Positions 15,617 through 18,415 of a stretch of DNA of 18,415 nucleotides are shown here, in pieces. How positions within the stretch are numbered: position 1 is the stretch's first letter; each line of letters opens with the position of its first letter. The DNA comes from CBDUBU01 sp965365465. Its GTDB lineage: Bacteria > Bacteroidota > Rhodothermia > Rhodothermales > DASSAV01. The stretch covers positions 1-18,415 of the forward strand of contig CBDUBU010000048.1 in NCBI GenBank assembly GCA_965365465.1. The letters run 5' to 3'. Under the pieces are notes generated by a model. That model did not search any database and had not been told where the DNA came from. It saw only the letters and a list, made by a program, of their open reading frames with translations. A program made the translations under genes and the position numbers.

Positions 15617-16816
15617 ATGATGCGCGATCTTATCCACTTGTGTGTAGTGGCAGCCATAGTCGTTTGTAACGGCGCTGCCTGGGCTCAGCCCGCTTCTTCT
15701 TCACGCCTCGAAGTCCGCGTTGAAAACCCGGGGTCGCTGGCCCGGGCCGACGAAACGGTGGAGTTGCCGTGGAGTGCTCTACGCGAAGCGCTGCCGGGCC
15801 TGCAACCGGCCAGGGTAAGGGTGCTCGATGCCTCCGGCCGGCGGGAAATTGTGTCGCAGGTCCTTCATGCCGACGGATCGCCGGAAGCCCTCCTCTTCCA
15901 GACGAGCCTGTGGCCGGGCGAAACCCGGCAGTTCCTCATCGAGCCCCAGCCGCCGGAATCGACGTATACCTCGCGCGTGTACGCCATGCACTACCCGGAA
16001 CGGGACGACCTCGCCTGGGAAAACGACCGGATCGCCTTCCGTACCTACGGAAAAGGGCTCTGGAAGCTCGAAAACCTCATCAGCAGCGGCATCGACATCT
16101 GGACGAAGCGCACCCCGCGGCTCATCCTCGATCGGTGGTACGCGAAGCACAAACCGGATAGCTACCATGCCGATACGGGTGAAGGCGCCGACTTCTACAA
16201 GGTCGGTCCGACCCTCGGGGCGGGAGGCGACGCTGTCTGGCGCGACGGCGTCATGTACCGGGCGGGCAACTTCGCCTCGCACCGGATACTCGCCAACGGT
16301 CCTATTCGCACCGTATTCGAGCTGGTTTACGACCCTTTCGATACCGGCGGAGTTTCCGTTTCGGAGGTCCGTCGTATTGCCATCGACGCCGGCACCCCCT
16401 TCTACAGGCAGGAAACGACCTTTACCGCCGCCGACGGCTCGGAAGTGCCTTTCGTCATCGGCCTCGTCAAGCGCCCGGAAGTGGTTGGCTCCACCCGCTC
16501 GACGCCGGGATGGTCGTGGTTGAGCACATGGGGCCCCCTCGATTCGCCGGGGCACGGTAACCTGGGCTCGGGCATCCTCGTCCATCGCGCTCACCTGAGC
16601 GGGTTCGTTGAAACGGACGACCATTACCTCGCCCTCTCGTCGGCCCCCTCAGGCCGTTCCGTCACAACCTACACCGGCGCCGGCTGGTCGGCCTCCGGGT
16701 ATTTCCCGTCCGTCGAAGCCTGGTGGAACGCGCTCGACGCGGCAGCCGATCGCCTTGATCACCCGCTGGTGGTTTCCCTCTGGAGGAACGGAACCGTGGT
16801 TTCCGCCCGCCTCTGA
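15617..16816 (+). CDS. Secreted DUF4861-type protein, probable carbohydrate-active
   Basis: This 399-residue exported protein has a signal peptide at residues 1-23 (LIHLCVVAAIVVCNGAAWAQ). The body fits the DUF4861 family. It starts with a beta-rich part (LEVRVENPGSLARADETVEL), followed by the most conserved stretch, YAMHYPERDDLAWENDRIAF and then YGKGL, SGIDIWTKR, RLILDRWY, YHADTGEGADFYKVG and TLGAGGDAVW. Conserved Trp, Tyr, His and Asp residues in that block suggest a sugar-binding or catalytic cleft. Members occur in polysaccharide-degradation loci of Bacteroidota; to my knowledge the activity is not generally settled. Only 45 bases separate it from the GH2 gene, so the two are probably co-transcribed. 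ATGs at 15617 and 15620 are both possible starts. Confidence 0.75.
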   Translation: MMRDLIHLCVVAAIVVCNGAAWAQPASSSRLEVRVENPGSLARADETVELPWSALREALPGLQPARVRVLDASGRREIVSQVLHADGSPEALLFQTSLWPGETRQFLIEPQPPESTYTSRVYAMHYPERDDLAWENDRIAFRTYGKGLWKLENLISSGIDIWTKRTPRLILDRWYAKHKPDSYHADTGEGADFYKVGPTLGAGGDAVWRDGVMYRAGNFASHRILANGPIRTVFELVYDPFDTGGVSVSEVRRIAIDAGTPFYRQETTFTAADGSEVPFVIGLVKRPEVVGSTRSTPGWSWLSTWGPLDSPGHGNLGSGILVHRAHLSGFVETDDHYLALSSAPSGRSVTTYTGAGWSASGYFPSVEAWWNALDAAADRLDHPLVVSLWRNGTVVSARL

Positions 16817-16861
16817 GGGTGCGCCCGCCGCCTTTTTTCATCCCCTTCGCTCTCCGATCCC

Positions 16862-18415
16862 ATGGTACGTTCATCCGTTCTCGCCGTACTTCTTCTGATT
16901 CCTGCCGCCCTACTGGCGCAACCTGCCCCGGTTCCCTTGCCGGAGCACCCCCGGCCGGATTTCGAGCGGGCCGACTGGGTCAATCTCAACGGCCGGTGGG
17001 CGTTCCGGTTCGATTCCACCGGAGCGGGCGAGCGAGAGGCCTGGCAGGAAGGACGAACCAGCTTTCCTTCATCCATCACCGTACCGTTTCCATGGGGGTC
17101 GCCGCTCTCCGGCGTGGCCGACCTGGCCGATGTGGGCTGGTACCAGCGCTCCGTGATGGTCCCCACCAGCTGGCAGGGGAAACGGGTTTTTCTCGTTATC
17201 GGCGCGTCCGATTGGCGCACTACCGCATGGCTGGACGGCAACCTGCTCGGCACGCATCAGGGCGGATATACTCCCTTCGAATTCGATCTGACGCCCTACC
17301 TGCATCTGGGGCAATCCCAACAGCTCGTCATCCGCGTAGATGACACCCCGCACGATTTCAAGCTGGAAGGAAAACAGGGGTACGGCAAGGCCCGGGGCAT
17401 CTGGCAGACGCCCTACCTCGAAACCCGGGGCGATCCGGCCCTGACGACCCTGCACTTTACCCCGGATATCGACGCCGGCTCCGTCCGTGTGGATGCCGTT
17501 CTGGATGGAAAGGCTCCGGCCGGAACTACCCTGTCCCTCGACTTCGTCACCGGAATGCCCGGCCGGGCCGCCGTAAGCCACCCGATCCCTACCGGTACGG
17601 ACCGGGTCTCGTTCTCGGTTCCGGTTCCGAACGCCCGGCTCTGGTCACTCGAAGACCCCTTCCTCTACGAGGTCGAAGCGACCCTCGGCGCACCGGACGG
17701 CAACCCGGACCGGGTGCGGTCCTACTTCGGTATGCGCAAAATCTCGGTGGAAAACCTGCCCGGCGCCGACTATCCCTATGTGGCCCTGAACAACAAACCC
17801 ATCTATCTCGAAATGACGCTCGATCAGGCGTACCACCCCGATGGGTTTTATACCTTCCCCACCGATGCGTTCTTGCGGGACGAAATCCTCCGCGCCCGGC
17901 AGATCGGACTCAACGTCATGCGCGAGCACGTCAAAATAGAAGCCCCGAGAAAGCTTTACTGGGCGGATCGCCTCGGTATGCTCATCATGGCCGACGTACC
18001 GAATAGCTGGGGCGAGCCCACACCGGACATGCGGAAAGAAATCGAGTACGCCACCCGTAACATGATCCACCGGGACTATAACCACCCCTCCATATTCGCA
18101 TGGATACCCTTCAACGAAACCTGGGGCCTGTTCACCGGCAAGGGGAAGGACCGCAAGTATACCCATGAAACCCAGGACTGGGTCATATCGGTCGTCCGGA
18201 TGATCAAGCAACTGGACCCCTCCCGGCTCGTGGAGGATAATTCCGTGTGCTGCGGCATCGGCCACACCGAAACCGACCTGAATACCTGGCATAGCTACCT
18301 GCCCGGCTATGCATGGGAGGATCACCTGGCGCAAGTCTCGAAAGACACCTACCCCGGCTCCTCCTGGAACTTCGAGGACCGCTTCCGGCAGGCCCGCCAG
18401 CCCAACCTGAATAGC
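16862..18415 (+). CDS. Secreted GH2 glycoside hydrolase (partial, C-terminus outside window)
   Basis: There are 518 codons from the ATG at 16862, with no stop before the right edge. A signal peptide covers residues 1-20 (SVLAVLLLIPAALLAQ). The order is that of family 2: an N-terminal sugar-binding-like domain (about 30-190: LNGRWAFRFD, VGWYQRSVMVP, AWLDGNLLGTHQGGYTPFEF), an immunoglobulin-like domain (about 190-300), then the TIM barrel starting near 305. The acid/base is Glu419 in NHPSIFAWIPFNETWG; the nucleophile should lie downstream of the window. The family covers beta-galactosidases, beta-glucuronidases and beta-mannosidases; the specificity cannot be read from this part. Its neighbour suggests a shared polysaccharide target distinct from the mannan locus. 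Confidence 0.9.
   Translation, partial: MVRSSVLAVLLLIPAALLAQPAPVPLPEHPRPDFERADWVNLNGRWAFRFDSTGAGEREAWQEGRTSFPSSITVPFPWGSPLSGVADLADVGWYQRSVMVPTSWQGKRVFLVIGASDWRTTAWLDGNLLGTHQGGYTPFEFDLTPYLHLGQSQQLVIRVDDTPHDFKLEGKQGYGKARGIWQTPYLETRGDPALTTLHFTPDIDAGSVRVDAVLDGKAPAGTTLSLDFVTGMPGRAAVSHPIPTGTDRVSFSVPVPNARLWSLEDPFLYEVEATLGAPDGNPDRVRSYFGMRKISVENLPGADYPYVALNNKPIYLEMTLDQAYHPDGFYTFPTDAFLRDEILRARQIGLNVMREHVKIEAPRKLYWADRLGMLIMADVPNSWGEPTPDMRKEIEYATRNMIHRDYNHPSIFAWIPFNETWGLFTGKGKDRKYTHETQDWVISVVRMIKQLDPSRLVEDNSVCCGIGHTETDLNTWHSYLPGYAWEDHLAQVSKDTYPGSSWNFEDRFRQARQPNLNS

Noticed and set aside
16817..16843. GC-rich stretch followed by six T after the DUF4861 gene, considered as a terminator
   Set aside because: The best stem has only three strong base pairs, and the GH2 start follows within 45 bases, so co-transcription is more likely.

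Overview
The window looks like chromosomal DNA from a GC-rich, polysaccharide-degrading bacterium, most likely of the Bacteroidota/Rhodothermota type. Three things point that way. The gene set at 1-9100 closely resembles what I know of the Rhodothermus marinus mannan/cellobiose 2-epimerase neighbourhood. Several starts lack a clear Shine-Dalgarno, although a few have one. The exported enzymes carry short lipoprotein or Sec signals. No rRNA, tRNA, CRISPR array, transposase or phage gene was found. Species identity is inference.

Region 1 (1-9770) is a beta-mannan utilisation locus. A ROK-family repressor (cut by the left edge) is transcribed leftward. After a 615-base repeat-bearing gap come six same-strand genes with gaps of 19-106 bases: a sodium:solute symporter, a cytoplasmic cellobiose 2-epimerase (AGE family), a GH26 mannanase lipoprotein, a second AGE-family epimerase with an export signal, a sialate O-acetylesterase-type SGNH esterase, and a small lipoprotein with two calcium-loop motifs. 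The inferred scheme is: the esterase removes acetyl groups, GH26 cuts mannan to short products, an exported epimerase acts outside the cytoplasm, the symporter imports sugar, and the cytoplasmic epimerase converts Man-beta-1,4-Man to Man-beta-1,4-Glc. A GH130 phosphorylase would then be expected, but none is present here.

Region 2 (9771-10317) is non-coding and full of a dispersed repeat that also occurs at 812-1030.

Region 3 (10318-14279, minus strand) is a sulfane-sulfur locus: two half-size YeeE/YedE (PmpA/PmpB-like) transport subunits, a metallo-beta-lactamase/double-rhodanese protein related to persulfide dioxygenases, a TauE/SafE exporter and a single-domain rhodanese. No BigR-like regulator is visible.

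Region 4 (14280-15616) holds a BON-domain protein and, convergent to it, an orphan OadG-like small membrane protein, followed by a structured leader.

Region 5 (15617-18415) begins a second carbohydrate locus: a secreted DUF4861-type protein followed 45 bases later by a secreted GH2 glycoside hydrolase that runs off the right edge.
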